From assembly GCA_035772735.1 (NCBI GenBank), contig JASDFA010000007.1, positions 40,020,501 through 40,084,500 on the forward strand: 64,000 nt of DNA, written 5' to 3'. Each line of letters begins with the position of its first letter. The first letter of the stretch is position 1. The stretch comes from Datura wrightii (Eukaryota > Streptophyta > Magnoliopsida > Solanales > Solanaceae). Positions 9,704 to 22,075 of this stretch are shown here, piece after piece. The notes beneath the pieces were generated by a model. The model was not told the DNA's origin. It saw only the letters and a program-made list of their open reading frames with translations, and did no database searches. The translations under genes and the position numbers were made by a program.

Positions 9704-12282
9704 TGTTATACCCCGTAGAATTCCCGGCACCTAGACGACCTATTCGCACGTTGGTTAAGCATATTAGAAGGCCATATGTGCTAGAGAAAGGCCAGGAAAA
9801 AGATCGAACGAGAAACCCGTCGAACCATCGCGGGAGGAGCCGAGGCAGAGCCCCTCCGCGATGGCAGCGTGTCACGGAGGTGAGGCCTCCGCGATGGCTC
9901 CGTGACACGTTGCCCAGGTTCAGGCTCAAGTATATAAAGCCCACTTTGGGTTTAAATCATTTAATCCTTAAGAAATTTCCAGGAAACAGAGAGAAAAGTC
10001 AGAGAAGGAGGAAGAACGAAGAAAATTAAATAATTTTCGTCCGATTACGCTGCCAAACGCTGTCCAAACTCAAATTAATCCCAGATACCGAAGTATTTAG
10101 CAGCAGAGAGCGTTCCTACGGATTCAGTTTCATAAAATACGGCCGACGAATCGTCGAGCCACCGAGCTAAGGTAAGTGGAATTGCTCAAAAATAGTGTTT
10201 ATGTGTTCCTAGCTGAGAAGTGAATATTTCTCCCTTCTGGGCCGCTGGAAAATAGCGAGTTTTCGACCGTCTTTCGATAAGCCTAAGTTTAGGCCATAAA
10301 CTATATCGAAAGTAACGTTGCTCTTTACAATAAAGCTGTATTTAGTATTAATTGACGTATTTATGAATGCAGTTGGGAGAAATTAGTTGAAGTACCGGTC
10401 GAGCTTCGTCCGACGGACGAATAATTCAAGGATAAGGTATGTAAAGCTCGTTCCCTCGGTAAGTTAAGTAATATCAGTGCAGTGTAATGAATTACAGACC
10501 AGTAGAATGTTCAGAAGTCGAATGTTACGTTTATTATGAATATCGATATGATATGAGAAACATTGGGTTGTAACGTGTATGAAACCTACTAGTACGATAT
10601 AGATTATAACACAAGTGTTAGAGATTGCTCAGTATGCTTAGTATGTGATGTAGTATGACATGTTAAGATATCTTTGTATTTAGTTGAAACCCCGCGAAGT
10701 GAGGTAATATCCGTAAAGCACTTCAGACACAGAATAGCAAGCTAAAATGGAGTTTAGAAGGCATGCTAGGAATAGGAAATCATGTTAATACAGAAACTTA
10801 GTAAACAATATAGTTTTCAGCAGAAACACTATCTTGTATGGCCTTTGCCCCAGTACAGTTTAGCAGGAGACTATATTCATATATATATATATATTTACCA
10901 GCCTCAGCACATATCGAATACGTACAGATTATTATTATTAGTTCAGCATGTAATGTATACGATACCTTACCCCTGTTAGCCTCAGCATGTGAGATACACA
11001 GACAGTATTACTAGTTGAGACCGTTGTATTGTTTGGGGTTGGACTACCTAGCATCCACGACCGCCCTAGGGTTAATAGCTGTATCGACTCGTCCGCCAGA
11101 GGACGAGGATACGTCACTTTACGGAGTGGTATGCCGTCCCGCAAGGGGACGAAGATGGGATGCCAGTTTCCCCATATTTTGCCTTGGTCGGCTTTTATAC
11201 ACCCCCGTCGAGCGGATACACCCGGGTGTTGATTCAGGAGTCCTTCAGACTCAGGTACAGTTATAGTCAGGGGCTCAGCGAGCCCAAGTGCATACCCAGG
11301 GGACCAGCGGGATGCTTACAGCCACTATAGGAGAGGGGATGACCGGGGTAGGGGTGTAGATTCTATGCTGGTTGTACCTCCCGGCTTATGGGGGTCGGGT
11401 AAGGTTTGTGTGTGCCATGTTATGCTATTCCATGTTATGCCATGTTATGTTAGACACGACTAGATCAGCAGTAGAGGGATATATCTCCAGGTATGACTTC
11501 TATTTCTTTCCAGTGTAAACGAGAAAAGGTATGAGTTACGTTATCAGGCAGTTAATCTATTTCTTCCCGCTTCAGTTTTACCAGTTGCCTTATTGTTTTA
11601 GTTATTGCTTTACATACTCAGTACCAGCGGTACTGATGCCCGGTGGGGCGCTGCATTACTTGCCTGCAGGTACTCATAGACGAGCAGGCGATACTACGTG
11701 ACTTCCTGTCAGCGGTCGAGTATTCAGCTCCTGTCCTCCGGAGGTTGAATTTCAGAGGTGTATTTCAGTTCCTTTTTATTGTATAGTACAGGTAGGTCGG
11801 GGCCCTGTCCCGATCAGTTCTATTGCTATTCCTAGAGGCTTGCAGTCTGTATATATATATACTCCCTGTAGTCAGATGAGCTGGTCGTGTGAGGCCGTGC
11901 AGTTGTATAGCTGTTAGTATTCCTTCTTTCTTTTATGTTGGCCGTGTGGGGCCATAGTTTGCCGGTAGTGGTGACCTTACCGGTTACGTAGTTTTTAGTA
12001 CTTCATAATTGAGTTGCAGATAACTAGACAGCATGGTGGCCTTGTCGGCCCGCATAGGTTCCCCTGAATTGATAGGTTTCTGGTCAGCTGTTAGTACAGG
12101 TACAGAAGGCTATAGGCCAATGGGCCGGGGGCTGTGTTTACAGCCGTTATATAGCCCTTTGTTTCCAGAAATGTGAGTCAGAGCCAGCCAGGCACCAGAT
12201 GTGCCCAGGCTTAACAGTCCAGCAGGTCAGGTCCTAGTAGGGCACCAGGTGCCAGTCATACCCCCCAAGGCGGGGTGTGACA
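9704..12282 (+). repeat. 3' LTR of element A
   Basis: A 2579-bp partner of 1876-4458 with the same terminal bases, hairpin, TATA box (9931-9938) and donor-like site. The few differences, together with perfect target repeats, suggest an insertion younger than the state of the coding region implies. Confidence 0.93.
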
Positions 12283-12287
12283 TAGCC
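12283..12287. repeat. 3' target-site duplication of element A (TAGCC)
   Basis: Exact copy of 1871-1875, directly after the terminal CA of the 3' LTR. Confidence 0.92.
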
Positions 12288-12367
12288 TTAGCATGCGGCC
12301 AGAAGGCCAGATAAGCTCTAGCTATACCGGTAGATTACTTGTCAGATTCTCCAATATAATAAACCAG

Positions 12368-12931
12368 TATGACCGTCAGTTATATGTCAATTTTTCTAAA
12401 TGTGAATTTGGGCTGAGTTCAGTAGCATTTTTGGTCACATTGTGTCGGAGGCTGGTGTACAGGTAGATACACAAAAAATCGAAGCAGTGAAGACATAGCC
12501 CAGACCTACCACTCCGATCAAAGTACGCAATCCCTGCGGTTAGACGGGTACTACAGACGGTTTATGGAAGGATTTTCCACCTTAGCAACACTTCTGACTA
12601 AATTGACACAGAAGGCAGCAAAGTTCCAGCAGACTGAGGCGTGTAAGCAGAACTTCCAGCAGTTAAAAGCCAGGTTAACATCAGCTCCAGTGTTAGTATC
12701 GCCAGAAGGTACAGAGGGTTGATGCAGTATGGTAAAGTAATAGCTTATGCTTTCAGGCAGTTGAAGAAACATGAAAAGAATTATCTTACCCATGACCTGG
12801 AGTTAGCTGCAGTAGTTTATGCCTTAAAGAGTGAATATTTTGTATCACCCAGGAAGGGCTAATGTGGTAGCAGATGCCCTTAGCCGTAAATCTATGGGGA
12901 GTTGGCATACTTGTAGCCTGAACAGTGAGAA
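12368..12931 (+). pseudogene. pol: Element B RT-RNase H fragment, decayed
   Basis: The RT thumb/connection sequence aligns with A and C ([31 protein letters not shown]), as do RNase H parts (a [15 protein letters not shown] stretch, [18 protein letters not shown]). A stop replaces Trp after EAVKT, several small deletions shift frame, and RNase H has lost the segments before LMQ and after ALK. Not functional. Confidence 0.8.
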
Positions 12932-14458
12932 TTGGCCCGAGAATTACACCAGTTAGCCGGTTTAGCCGTTCACATAGCAGAAATAAAGGACAACAGAGCA
13001 GTAATACAGAATGTCGCAGTGTTGTCTTTAGTGGTGGAAGTAAAGAAACGGCAGTATGGAGACCCTAGCCGGGTTCAACTTGAACACAAGGTTCAGCAAG
13101 GAGAGGTGACACATTTTCAGGTAACCGGGGATGAAGTGTTGCGATGTAAAGGCCGCATTTGTGTTCCAGATATCTTGAGGCTTCGCCAGCAGATTATTTG
13201 TGAGGCGCATTACGCCCGCTATTCTCTCCACCCAGGTGCGACGAAAATGTACCATGATATCAAAGAAAACTACTAGTGGCCAGGTATGAAAAGAGAAATT
13301 GTTGAATTTGTAGCTCAGTGTCCTAACTGCCAACAGGTGAAAGCAAAACATCAGAAACCAGGCAGTTTGACCCAGGACATAGCTGTGCCTCTCTGGAAAT
13401 GGGAAGCAGTAAACATGGACTTTGTAGCAGGATTACCCCGTACTAAACACAGACATGACTCTATATGGGTGATAGTTGACAGATTGACAAAATCAGCTCA
13501 TTTCCTGCCAGTAAGAACTACCTTCTCAGCTGAGGATTATGCCGAATTATATATCAGAGAAATAGTTAGATTACATGGAGTGCCGGTATCCATCATTTCA
13601 GATAGGGGAGCACAGTTTACAGCTAGATTCTGGCAGTCATTCCAGAGGGGTTTGGGAACGCAGATCAATTTGAGCACAGCATTCCACCCTCAGACAGATG
13701 GGCAGGCTGAGCGGACTATCCAAACGCTCGAAGATATGCTACGAGCGTGTGTACTAGATTTTGGGGATAGCTGGGATGAGCATCTTTCGTTGATTGAATT
13801 TGCCTATAATAACAGTTATCATTCAGCTATCCAGATGGCGCCCTTTGAAGCATTATATGGGCGAATATGTAGATCGCCGGTGGGCTGGTTTGAAGTGGGC
13901 GAATCAGCGTTGATTGGGCCAGACATCATTCAACAGTCAGAGGAGAAGGTAAAGCTTATCAGAGAACGCCTGCTGACTGCTCAGAGCCGCCAGAAGTCTT
14001 ATGCAGATATACGGCGCGAAAATCTAGAATTTACGATAAATGACTGGGTATACCTGAAAGTGTCTTCGATGAAAGGGGTGATGAGATTTGGCAAGAAAGG
14101 CAAGCTTAGCCCGAGATTCATTGGGCCATATCAGATTCGGCGAAGAATAGGCCGAGTTGCATACGAATTAAACTTGCCTCCAGAGTTAGCATCTGTTCAC
14201 CCAGTATTCCATGTATCCATGTTGAGGAAGTTCGTAGGAGACCCTTCCACGGTTGTTCCAGTTCAGGATGTCCAGGTCACAGAAGAGTTAGCATATGAAG
14301 AGGTTCCAGTAGCTATCTTAGACAGACAGATTCGCAGGTTGAGGACTAAAGATGTTGCGTCTGTCAAAGTATTATGGCGTAACAGGAACCGTGAGGAAAT
14401 GACGTGGGAAGCTGAAGAAGATATGAAAGCTAGATACCCTCACCTATTCCAGGCCTAG
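12932..14458 (+). pseudogene. int: Element B integrase-chromodomain, one internal stop
   Basis: The reading frame is continuous from about 12932 to TAG at 14456-14458 apart from one TAG at 13273-13275, where relatives have TGG. It carries the HHCC zinc region ([16 protein letters not shown]), DDE core ([31 protein letters not shown]), GPYQIRRR module and the full tail ending YPHLFQA. From the ATG at 13286, 390 codons are open, covering the second half of the zinc region, the core and the tail. This is the longest open integrase in A or B. It lacks an RT upstream, so on its own it could not replicate. Confidence 0.88.
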
Positions 14459-14686
14459 TCAGGCGACAGGTATGTCCGTATTATTACTTATGTAGTACTT
14501 TATGGTTGTATATGTATAAATGAGAAAGATTGATACTTAGCCATCCAGTGAATCTTAAAGTATTGTGTGCGGTACCTGTGTTGGACTTTTCTGCATTTTA
14601 GGTTTTTGCTATAGTCAATATTACAGGGGAAACTCTGCCGAAATTTTTCTAGATAGTAAGTTGAGAAGTCCTCTAAATAAATGTTT

Positions 14687-14723
14687 ACATTCGAGGACGA
14701 ATGTTCTTAAGGGGGGAGGAGAA
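14687..14723 (+). other. Hairpin and polypurine tract of element B
   Basis: ACATTCG-AGGA-CGAATGT (14687-14704) is followed by the purine run AAGGGGGGAGGAGAA (14709-14723) touching the 3' LTR. Same arrangement as in A. Confidence 0.8.
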
Positions 14724-17260
14724 TGTTATACCCCGTAGGATTTCCGGCACCTAGATGACCTATTCGCACGTTGGTTAAGCATATTTGAAGGCCATACGTG
14801 CTAAAGAAAGGCCCGGGAAAAAGATCGGACGAGAAACCTGTCGAACCATTGCGGAAGGAGCCGAGGAAGAGCCCCTCCGCGATGGCAGCGTGTCACGGAG
14901 GTGAAGCCTCTGCGTTGGCTCCGTGACACGTTGGCCTTGTCCAGGCCCCAGGTATATAAAGCCCCACTTCGGTTTTAATTCATTTAAACTTATAAAAATT
15001 TCCAGAAATCAGAGAGGAATAACCAGAGGAAGAAAAGGAACGAAGAAGATAATATATTATCGTCCGATTATGCTACCAAACGCAGTCCAAACCCAAATTA
15101 ACCTCAGGTACTGAGGAATTTAGCAGCAGAGAGCATTCCTACGGATTTAGTTTCGCGAAATACGGCCGACGAATCATCGAGCTACCGAGCTAAGGTAAGT
15201 AGAATTGCTCAAAACTAGTGTCTATGTGTTCCTAGCTGTGAAGTGAATATTTCTCCCTTCTGGACTTCTGGAAAATAGCGAGTTTTTGACCGTCTTTTGA
15301 TAAGCCTAAGTTTAGGCTATAATTATATTGAAAGTGACGTTGTTCTTTAAAATAAAGCTATATTTAGTATTAATTGACATATTTATGAATGCAGTTGGGA
15401 GAATAGTTGAAGTATTGGCCGAGCCTCGTCCGACAGACGGACAGTTCGAGGATAAGGTATGTAAAGTTAGTTTCCTCGGCAAGTTAGTAAGCTCGGTATA
15501 GTAAAGTAATTTAAAGGCCAGTAGAATATTCAGAAGTCATGTGTTATGTTTATTACGAATGTTGGTACGATATTAGAAGCATCATGTTATGATTAGCGCG
15601 AGACTTTCTAGCACGATATGGATTCTAATATAAGTGCTAGGAACTACACAGCATGCTCGGTATGTGATGTAATACAGAGTGTTAGGATATTATCGTATTC
15701 AGTTGAAACCCAGTAAAACAATGTAATATCTGTAAGGCATCTCAGAAGTAGAATGATAGGTTAAAATGAAGTTTAGAAAGCATGTCAGAAATAGTAAATC
15801 ATGTTATTACAGAAACTCAGTATACAGCACAGTATGGCAGAAGAGTATATTTATACATATATACTGTTATCAGTCTCAGCATGTATTAAGTACATATACA
15901 TTACCATTACTAGTTCAGTACACAATATGTACGGATACTTTACTACTATTAGCTTCAGTATGTGGGATATGCAGATAGTATTACTAGTTGAGACCGTTGT
16001 ATTGTTTTGGGGTTGGATTACCTAGCATCCATGACCGCCCCAGGGTTGATAGCTGTATCGACTCGTTCGCCAAAGGACGAGGATACGTCGCTCTACGGAG
16101 TGGCATGCCGTCCCATAGGGGACGAAGATGGGATGCCAGCTTTCCCCATATTGTGCCTTGATCGGCCCTTACACACCCCTGTCGAGCGGATACGCCCGGG
16201 TGTTGATTCAGGAGTCCTCCAGACTCAGATGCAGTTATAGTCAGGGGCTCAGCGAGCCCAAGAGCATACCCAGGGGACCGGCAGGATGCTATCTATTATA
16301 GGAGATGGGATGACCGGGGTAGGGGTATAGATTCTGTGCTGGTTGTACCTCCCGGCTTATGGGGGCCGGGTAAGGTTTGTGTGAGCTATGTTATGTTATG
16401 TTATGTTATGCCATGTTACATTAGATACGAGTAGATCGGCAGTAGAACGACACATCTCCAGGTATGACTCCTACTCCTCCCAGTATAGTTAAGAGTAGGC
16501 ATAATTTACATTATCGGATATTTAATCTATTCCTTCCTATTTCAGTTTCATCAGTTGTATTGTTGTTTTCAGATATTTCTTTCACTTATTGCTTTACATA
16601 ATCAGTACCAGCGGTACTAACGCCCAGTGGGGCGCTGCATTACTTGCCTGCAGGTACTCATAGACGAGGAGGTGATCCCTCGTGATTCCTGTCAGCGATC
16701 GAGTATTCAGCTCCTGTCATCCGTAGACTGAATTCCATAGGTGTATTTCATTTTCTTTTGTTGTACAGTACAGGTAGGTCGGGGCCCTGTCCTGATCATT
16801 TCTATTGTTATTCCTAGAGGCTTGCAGTCTACATATATTTCTCTGTGGTCAGTTGAGCCGGTCGTGTGAGGCCGTGCAGTTGTATAGCTGTTAGTACTTT
16901 TATTTCTTTTATGTTGGCCGTGTGGGGCCATAGTTTGACAGTAGTGGTGGCCTTTTCGGTCACGTAGCTTTCCAGTATTTCATTGTTGAGTTACAGATAA
17001 CTAGATAGCATGGTGGCCTTGTCAGCCCGCATAGGTTTCCCTATATTGATATGTTTCTGGTTAGCTGTCAGCACAGGTACAGGTGGCTATAGGCCTAGTC
17101 GGTCGGAGGCTGTATTTATAGTCGTCATATAGCCCATTGTTTCCCTGAATCTGAGATAGAGCCAGCCAGGCACCAGATGTGCTCAGGCTCAGCAGTCTAG
17201 CAGTTCAGGTCCTAGTAGGGCACCAGGTGCCAGTCATACCCCCCAAGGCGGGGTGTGACA
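14724..17260 (+). repeat. 3' LTR of element B
   Basis: A 2537-bp LTR of the A family, more diverged from the A LTRs than those are from each other. TATA is at 14953-14960, the 12-bp hairpin at 14889-14930, and the donor-like GTAAGT near 15195. It ends TGTGACA; the next 5 bp are GGCTA, whose partner is not in the window. Confidence 0.9.
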
Positions 17261-18344
17261 GGCTAGGGGCAAAGGCGACACTCTCAACTTGTGAGGGCCC
17301 CATATCATACAATGGCACATAGTTCTGAGACTTTAATGCCCTGAACCCTGCCTACTCGGTGTAAAATACTACTCCCAAAACCATATATAGTGCTAAAATA
17401 TAATCATGAAACATGGATTTTACATGGGCTAGTTTTAAAACATGGTGAATACATAGATTTCCTAATATACGTGAACTAGCTACGAAAACAATGTTGAATA
17501 TTACAGTCATGATACATAACTTGAAGTTCATAAAATTCATGCATAATTGAGTAATTCATCATAACTTAAAAATAGAGATTCATGAGAGTTTTTCTATTGA
17601 AATCATGTAATCGTCATCATAAATCATAGAAAGGATCATGAGAGAATCAAATTCATAAGAGATTCATAGAGTTTTGCATAAGAAAGGTCTAACCCTAGAA
17701 TTTCATCAAAAGTATAATTGGAGACTTAAAGAAATTAAATTGAACATGAGATTGGGCATGAGGGTGGAAGAAATCCCTCATCTATAATCCCACATATCTG
17801 GACTTTGATGATTTCTTTCTTAGGCTTGAGATCCAAGAGATTTTACAAGAAGAAGAACCCTAATTGTCTAAGAGCCTTGAGAATATGAATTTTCAATCTA
17901 CAGTGTTTGAAAGGAATGAGGGTTTAGGATTATTTAACCCATAAATACTCGCCTTAAGAAATCCAAAAAGACCTTATTTAGGAGTTAAAAGCATAGAAAG
18001 TTACAAAACAATCCTTAGAAATTTGCACTTAAAAACAGCCTGACACTGACAATGAGCCACACCACGAGTCATTGGTTTTCACCACGACTCGTGGAGACCA
18101 TCCGTTGCTTGGCCCTCAAATTTTTCATCTTCTGATCATTCATCCCACGACTCGTCAGAACGAGTCATTACTTGAACCTATGGTCCGTTACTTCTCTCAT
18201 GGTCACAACAGCCACACTTGCACAGTTTTTGAAACTCTTCCAATGGCTCATCCTAACGACTTCTTACAAGAACTAATGAGTCGTCCTAACACTCTTTAGT
18301 TCTGGAGGAAAATTTAACCAACTTCAGGACTTTCTTAGGATAGG
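17261..18344 (-). repeat. Worn reverse-strand LTR fragment related to the D/G family
   Basis: Near 17312-17375 the reverse complement resembles the D LTR segment holding GGGAGTAGTGTCTAGCACC. Variants of ACGASTCGT (exact at 18084-18092 and 18147-18155) lie at 18060-18300, as in G's LTR read on the minus strand. No gene. Heavily diverged; boundaries uncertain. Element D is inserted at its right edge. Confidence 0.5.
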
Positions 18345-20580
18345 TTTTATACCCCAGAAGCCCAAAGATCAGACCCGAGAGTTGAAATGGTGAAAACTAA
18401 AAATTTGGCACCAGGTCACAAAATGAATCGTTCTGTGATCCGTGGGGTAGACCACGATTCGTGAGGAAACTTGTGGTAAGGTTCAGGGTGTGTGTTGAAG
18501 TGTGGGTTTTGGAAGTCCCCACGGACCTGACCATGAGTCGTGGTTAGTCACCACAATTCGTGGGATGGTTCATAGTCAGCTGGTTGGTTATAATTTGAAA
18601 TCTTAGGCAGTGAAGGTGACGAGTGGTGAACACGACAGTAACAACTCGTGAGGTCCCCCGTGACGATCCCCAAATGAACTCTTATACGGTGCACTCGACG
18701 TCTGATGCCACGACTCGTTCCCTTGGATAACAACTCGTCTAGTCCCTCATTGGGATTGGCAGTCAGTTATTTTATGCGAATTTAGTAACGGATTTTCCGT
18801 AATTCCTATGATCCTAAGGCCTAAACTATGTCGTTTTAAGCTATGAATGATGAGTTTGAATAGGGGTAAGTTCATTTTAGGCCATTCTTACTCATGCATG
18901 CAAAGTTAGAAAGTTAGAGAGGATATCAAGCTCATTCTCCTTCAAGTTTTCCTTCAATCTTCCATTGGGAAATCAAGGAGTGATAAAATCAGTTCTTCCC
19001 CAGGTGTGTAGGGTTATGAATGGGTGACTCGGTTCACACCCATGTCCAATCTCTCTCTAGATCATGAAAATTCATATGTGACTCTATCGGGTTTTAACCA
19101 ATGCATAAAAATCCTAATTCTCTACATGGGTATGATCTAAATATGTTTTACGATTGATTATGATTCATGGGAAAGTTTTAAGTTATTTTCAATTAAAATC
19201 ATGTTTCAAGTTTTATAAATTAAAATGCCCAATTAAGAGATGCTCATAAAAGTTGATATTTTTTATTAATGTTCTAGTATGATGAGGTCTTTATGATGAA
19301 AAGCATGTTTTCAAGTTACCCATGTATATGATCATGTTTTCAAGTGAATTACATATTTTCAAAGCATGTTAAAGTATCAGGCAATGCCCATATGTTCAAG
19401 TATGATTATGATTTTACGAATTTAGCTTACCACATGGATTTGGAGCTAAGACTCCCATGTATGTTCAACTCTGGTATGGTTTGAGCCAAGGCTCCTCATG
19501 TATGATTCAGATTTATGTATTCATGATCATTCAGCTTTGTCATTAGATGATGATCAGCTTCATTGAAAAATGATGGAGAGCATATGCATGTTTTTGGGAG
19601 TAGTGTCTAGCACCGAGTAGGCTATGGGTTAGTCAACCCTATGCCTCAGAACTACGCGCCAACACAGGTATGATCAGATGATATTGGGGCCTCCTATATG
19701 AGCCATCCCCTGCCAAGATTAGGCAACGAGCTTGATATTGATATCATGGTATCGTCCTTAGCCCTGGCAAGGCTTTTGACGGCTTTACCCACTTGAGTGT
19801 GATAGTTTAGACCACGTAAGCTCTATCATTGTATGTCGGTTAGAAGACAAGTCTCCCATTGTTCCTCATGATTTCAGTTATGCATGTTTATTACTCATGA
19901 TATATATATATATATACACATATGTTCTAAAAGTGGTTTGACCCAATGTTCAATTTTACTTATGATTATCAAGTTTAAGCTATGTGTCATTCGATTCAGT
20001 TATGATGTTACGTTATGTTGAGATCATGATTTCAAAAAATAGCTTGCAAGTCCTACACTCAGATTCTTATCTTGATCATGTTTTATATTATGCATGTTTT
20101 GAATGATTTTACTTGTTGAAGCGATTTTACTTACCTTGCATACTCATTACATTCCACGTACTGACTGTATAATTTATGTTGTATCATTTCATGATACATG
20201 CCCTAGTACACAAACTCAGCCTCATCCATAGCCAGCCTTTTAGAGTTAGCATCCCACATCTGTTGGTGAGTCCTCATCCCCCGAGGACCATGCTTTATTA
20301 GTTTTCTTTATGTATTTAGTATCATACTTAGAGTGTTAGTTGGGGTTTTGTCCCATCAACTCATCAATATTAGAGGCTTTTCAGACATAGGATGTCATCA
20401 GCTTTAGATTTGTGTAGATTTTTGAATTTATGCTTATTTCAGACTTTCGCTAAGTTTATCATTTTGATCTTTGTCTTTTATGATTGAGTTAGATTTTATG
20501 TTCATGCCATAGGTCAACTTGGAGGCCCTCGGGTTTCCTTGTCCTGTGTCTCAGTCCAGGCCTATGTTCGGGTCATGAAA
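18345..20580 (+). repeat. 5' LTR of element D
   Basis: About 2.24 kb, aligned end to end with 25897-28133. The first 400 bp hold clustered ACGASTCGT-type palindromes (exact at 18710-18718, with many one-base variants). A short AT run lies near 19900. No convincing TATA box. Confidence 0.9.
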
Positions 20581-20584
20581 AACA

Positions 20585-20596
20585 TGGTATCAGAGC
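20585..20596 (+). other. Primer binding site of element D (initiator Met-tRNA)
   Basis: TGGTATCAGAGC, 4 nt after the LTR. Confidence 0.88.
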
Positions 20597-20789
20597 AATA
20601 GGTTTGAAGTGTCCTAGGGTGTATGAAATCCACGCTGAGTAGAGTCTTTTTCATAGGTGTCAATCATGCCACACTTATGATGAAGAGGCTTCGAGGCATT
20701 TAGGAAATGTTCCCTTCTTTCATGATCTATGTCGTGCGACGAAATGTCTCCCTATCCTTCTAACTCATGCTATTCGCGATTGAAGAATC

Positions 20790-22075
20790 ATGGATCCCTG
20801 CAGAGTTAATGGTAGGAGGAATGGGAATGGAAACGGCCACGAGGATGGAAACGGAGATGGGCACCAACAAGCCCCACCAGTCCAGGAGCACCATGCACTG
20901 GAGCCAGTTGCCCATGATGAATTTAGGGCATCTATTCAGATGCTAGCGTAGGACTTGACCACTCAGATCAACCAATAGGCAGTGACGCATGTTCCACAAA
21001 ATGAGAATGCGGTGGCAGCTCGAGTCAAAGATTTCTTGAGGATGAACCCGCCGGAGTTTCTTGGTTCCAAGGTGGACGAGGATCCACGTGAGTTTATCGA
21101 CGAGATTGTAAGGATCACCTAGGTCATGGGGGTGAATGGAGTTAAGTGTGCTGAGTTGGCCTCATATCAGTTGAAAGGGGTCGCACACATCTGGTTTCAA
21201 TAGTGTAAGGATAAAGGGTAGCCGGAGCTGGCCCTATTAGTTGGGAGGAATTCCATGCGGCCTTTCTAGGAGGTTCTTCCCTCGTGAGATGAGGGAGTTG
21301 AAGGCAGCTGAGTTCTTGAATCTTAAGCAGGGGAAGATGATGGTGCAAGAATATGCCCTTGAGTTCACTCGCCTATCAAAGTATGCCCCAGAGTTAGTGG
21401 TTGATTAGAGGGCACGGCTGAGCAGGTTTGTTCATGGAAGTGGCGGGCTATTTGGACAAGGATTGCAGGACTACTATGCTCCATCAGGATATGGATTTCC
21501 CTCAGATATTCTTATACACCCAATAGATGGAGGCGGCACATGTGAGGGAGAGAGAGGCCAAGTGGGACAAGACTGATAGCTACAAATTCTCTCAGCCGAG
21601 GTCAGGGGCTGGGCACCGACAGCAGACCTACCAAAAATTTTCAGCCTTAGCATCTTCAGCGTTGAATGTGCAATTTAGACCTAGGCATGATCAGAGGGGG
21701 TGAGCATCAGGCTCTAGGGGTCAGAGCAGCAGACCCACAGATTCTAGCATCCCAGTTTGCAGCAGGTGTGGTCAGGGGCACACGGGCCAGTGTTTGGCAA
21801 GTACAGGTTCTTGCTTCGGGTGTGGAAAGCCCGTACATATGCTCAGGGATTTCCCAGCAGCAAGATAGGTCCATGATGGGGGTCGAGGCCAGCTTCCAGT
21901 TCAGCAACTCCATCCGCACGCTCAGCCCGGCATGGGGCATCTACCAGCACAGGTGGCTGTCAGCGCCAAAACAGATTCTACGCCTTAGCATCTCGCCAGG
22001 AGCATGAGGTCTCCTCGGATGTGGTCACTGGTATGTTACAAGTTTTCCACCTTGATGTTTATGCTTTGTTAGATC
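20790..22075 (+). pseudogene. gag: Element D gag and start of protease, many stops
   Basis: Likely start at ATG 20790 (MDPCRVNGRRN). A capsid-like domain is readable in pieces: VKDFLRMNPPEFLGSKVDE, EFIDEIVRIT, ELASYQLKGVAHIW. Several Trp or Gln positions are stop codons (for example near 20948, 20973, 21118 and 21200), and a frameshift lies near 21260. Two zinc-knuckle-like stretches are readable around 21745-21870 (CSRCGQGHTGQC and CFGCGKPVHMLRDF, the last Cys replaced by Phe). The protease start follows (VVTGMLQVF) with a stop at the active-site region near 22080. Clearly dead; what remains matches gag of Tekay-type elements. Confidence 0.8.

Larger units (their letters stand above)
1876..12282 (+). 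mobile_element. Element A: complete but inactivated Tekay/Del-type Ty3/gypsy chromovirus
   Basis: The element has two LTRs (1876-4458 and 9704-12282) that start TGTTATACCCCG and end GGTGTGACA. It also has an initiator-Met primer site, gag-pol in family order, a polypurine tract and a perfect 5-bp target duplication TAGCC (1871-1875 and 12283-12287). Total length is about 10.4 kb, usual for plant Tekay/Del elements. The coding region carries several nonsense codons and at least three frameshifts, so it cannot make a working polyprotein. It interrupts or adjoins older remnant B, whose RT fragment starts about 85 bp downstream. Class assignment rests on motifs and gene order and is firm; the exact lineage name comes from family knowledge. 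Confidence 0.93.
12288..17260 (+). mobile_element. Element B: 3' part of an older chromovirus related to A
   Basis: Recognisable pol sequence starts near 12368 inside RT and runs through RNase H and integrase to a polypurine tract and a complete 3' LTR. The 5' LTR, gag, protease and most of RT are not visible in the window. The 85 bp between A and the RT fragment are not recognisable. B is the likely target of A, but the left-hand half of the target cannot be identified at 1-1870. Confidence 0.85.
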